From CAZMHL01 sp045605445 (GTDB lineage: Bacteria > Bacillota > Clostridia > RGIG6154), in the NCBI GenBank assembly GCA_045605445.1, contig JAZUPZ010000009.1, positions 1-6,300 of the forward strand: a stretch of 6,300 bases of DNA. The letters run 5' to 3'. Position 1 is the first letter of the stretch; each line of letters starts with the position of its first letter. Under the pieces are notes generated by a model. That model saw nothing but the letters and a program-made list of their open reading frames with translations, made no database searches and was not told the origin of the DNA. The position numbers and the translations under genes are program-made. Shown piece after piece: positions 5,677 through 6,300 of the stretch.

Positions 5677-5771
5677 TTATTATTTAATACGAGTGAAACG
5701 AGTATCAAGGTTCTCCGATTTTTTCAAAATCTTTGATTTTGTCATAAAATCGTGAGGTCCTTATTATTTAA
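5677..5771. repeat. 11-bp direct repeats flanking a hairpin-rich segment
   Basis: TTATTATTTAA occurs at 5677-5687 and again at 5761-5771. Between them lie 73 nt made almost wholly of two structures: ATAC-GA-GT-GAA-AC-GA-GTAT (5687-5705, pairing arms with a symmetric GA/GA internal loop; it shares one base with the left repeat) and the nested hairpin at 5709-5760, which abuts the right repeat exactly. The layout resembles a target duplication around a tiny structured insert. The repeat is AT-rich, so chance is possible. No transposase is present. Confidence 0.45.
5709..5760. other. Nested, possibly bistable hairpin
   Basis: The segment contains GATTTT, AAAATC, GATTTT, AAAATC in order (5717-5722, 5726-5731, 5735-5740, 5746-5751). 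In one fold an outer stem CGATTTT/AAAATCG (5716-5722 with 5746-5752), extended by CTC/GAG past a bulged T and capped by GG/CC, encloses an inner stem CAAAATC/GATTTTG (5725-5731 with 5735-5741). In the other fold, neighbouring segments pair to form two separate small hairpins. Both are seen directly from complementarity. Whether it is transcribed is unknown: it lies after the terminator of the gene to its right and before the transporter promoter. Confidence 0.55.
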
Positions 5772-5802
5772 ACAAAAACACCGACTCCCGAAGGAGTCGA
5801 TG
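5770..5802 (-). terminator. Intrinsic terminator with UUCG tetraloop
   Basis: On the minus strand, CATCGACTCC and GGAGTCGGTG pair over 10 bp (one G-U) around the very stable loop TTCG (5779-5802), followed by TTTTTGTTT (5778-5770). It lies about 18 nt after the stop codon of the partial gene ending at 5820. The plus strand has six T after the stem (5804-5809), so it could also act in that direction. Confidence 0.88.
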
Positions 5803-5819
5803 ATTTTTTGTAGTTTAAA

Positions 5820-6300
5820 TTATTCTGCTGTACGAGTAATTGCTGCTGCACCTGCTATTGTGTAAACTCTGATTGTTACAGAATCTTCACCTGAATATGT
5901 GTAGTAAAGTGCTTTTGGCTGGTTGTTTGCATTACCTGAGTAACCAAATGCAAGCTGTACTGATTCTGCTCCGTTTTCTCTCTGTGTTTTGAGATAATCG
6001 CCGAGACCGCTGAATGTAAGTTCTCTTGCATAGTATGTACCAATTGTCCAGTTATCAACCGATGCTGAAGTTGTACCAACGTATGAGCCAAGTTCAAGTC
6101 CTGACATCATATCTGTTGTTACAGTTCCTGCTGTTGCAGTTGAACCTTCTGCAATTCCGCCGAACGGAACACTGTAGTCACCTGTTACAGGCCATGCTCT
6201 TACAGTACCAAGAGCTGTTCTGGTCCACTGTTTCTTGAAGTACCAGGTTGTCTTTACAAATTCTCTGTCAAGTCCTGAAATATCAAGAGTTGTGTATACC
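5820..6300 (-). CDS. C-terminal part of a probable secreted protein (159 aa visible, N-terminus outside window)
   Basis: The frame is open from the right edge of the window to a TAA at 5822-5820, so the gene begins outside; internal ATG codons near 6110 are not its start. The visible part is rich in Thr, Ser, Gly, Ala and aromatic residues, has no Cys, and looks like beta-strand material of an extracellular protein. Its first part (TLDISGL, VKTTWYFKKQ, LGTVRAWPV) and later NWTIGTYYARELTF, GLGDYLKTQRENGAESVQLAF and NNQPKALYYTYS follow the order of a DNRLRE/CBM96-like beta-jelly-roll found in wall or polysaccharide-binding proteins. This is a pattern impression only. There is no LPxTG motif or C-terminal membrane helix, so any anchor or catalytic domain must lie upstream. 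Codons favour ACA, GCA, GTA and GGT, unlike the phage genes, which fits a well-expressed host gene. A terminator follows directly. It is not a BMP-type nucleoside-binding lipoprotein by any motif I can see. Confidence 0.8.
   Translation of the reverse strand, partial: VYTTLDISGLDREFVKTTWYFKKQWTRTALGTVRAWPVTGDYSVPFGGIAEGSTATAGTVTTDMMSGLELGSYVGTTSASVDNWTIGTYYARELTFSGLGDYLKTQRENGAESVQLAFGYSGNANNQPKALYYTYSGEDSVTIRVYTIAGAAAITRTAE

Noticed and set aside
5570..5755. A 61-codon plus-strand reading frame across the hairpin region
   Set aside because: It runs through the linkers and hairpins, its ATG comes from a GTGATGT linker, it has no ribosome site, and the product looks like nothing known.
5876..6097. 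A 73-codon minus-strand frame inside the partial gene
   Set aside because: It overlaps the longer open frame that runs to the window edge, which has the better composition. This one is a shadow.

Overview
The window looks like part of a low-to-moderate GC (roughly 40% by eye) chromosome of a Gram-positive Clostridia-type bacterium, probably a gut member of the Oscillospirales/Ruminococcaceae kind. The reasons are strong AGGAGG ribosome sites, a Firmicutes-type nucleoside ABC transporter, a Firmicutes phage tail protein, and strings of short hairpins between genes that I recall, without being able to verify it here, from such genomes. Every convincing gene lies on the minus strand, so the window reads right to left.

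Region by region, in the direction of transcription. (1) 6300-5820: the C-terminal 159 residues of a secreted-looking, Thr/Ser/Gly-rich protein that starts outside the window, possibly with a DNRLRE/CBM96-like fold, ended by a UUCG-loop terminator. (2) 5770-5505: no gene, but an unusually dense run of hairpins: a nested, possibly bistable structure (5709-5760) lying between two 11-bp direct repeats, a separate CGAA-loop hairpin, and an array of small hairpins joined by a GTGAWGT linker. (3) 5497-1728: a complete transcription unit with promoter, double-NBD ATPase, two permeases and a strong terminator. This is a NupOPQ-type nucleoside (BMP-family) importer. The ATPase and first permease overlap by 11 nt, and the permeases are 3 nt apart. 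The substrate-binding lipoprotein usually encoded just upstream is absent. (4) 1715-68: a two-gene phage-tail cassette with its own promoter, made of a 415-residue baseplate/tail-fibre-like protein and a 50-residue XkdX-like protein coupled through a TAATG stop/start overlap, ended by a bidirectional terminator. (5) 219-1: two more hairpin-linker arrays in opposite orientations, facing each other across that terminator.

The transporter genes together would make a membrane complex of two different permeases and one fused ATPase that imports nucleosides, using a lipoprotein made elsewhere. The phage genes have no visible functional tie to it and look like an orphan or edge fragment of a prophage or tail-derived element. 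The most unusual content is non-coding: three arrays in which short hairpins of differing sequence are separated by an almost constant 7-nt linker (RTGAWGT). The stems change while self-complementarity is kept, which suggests a structured RNA/DNA element rather than simple repeats. I do not know a name for it.
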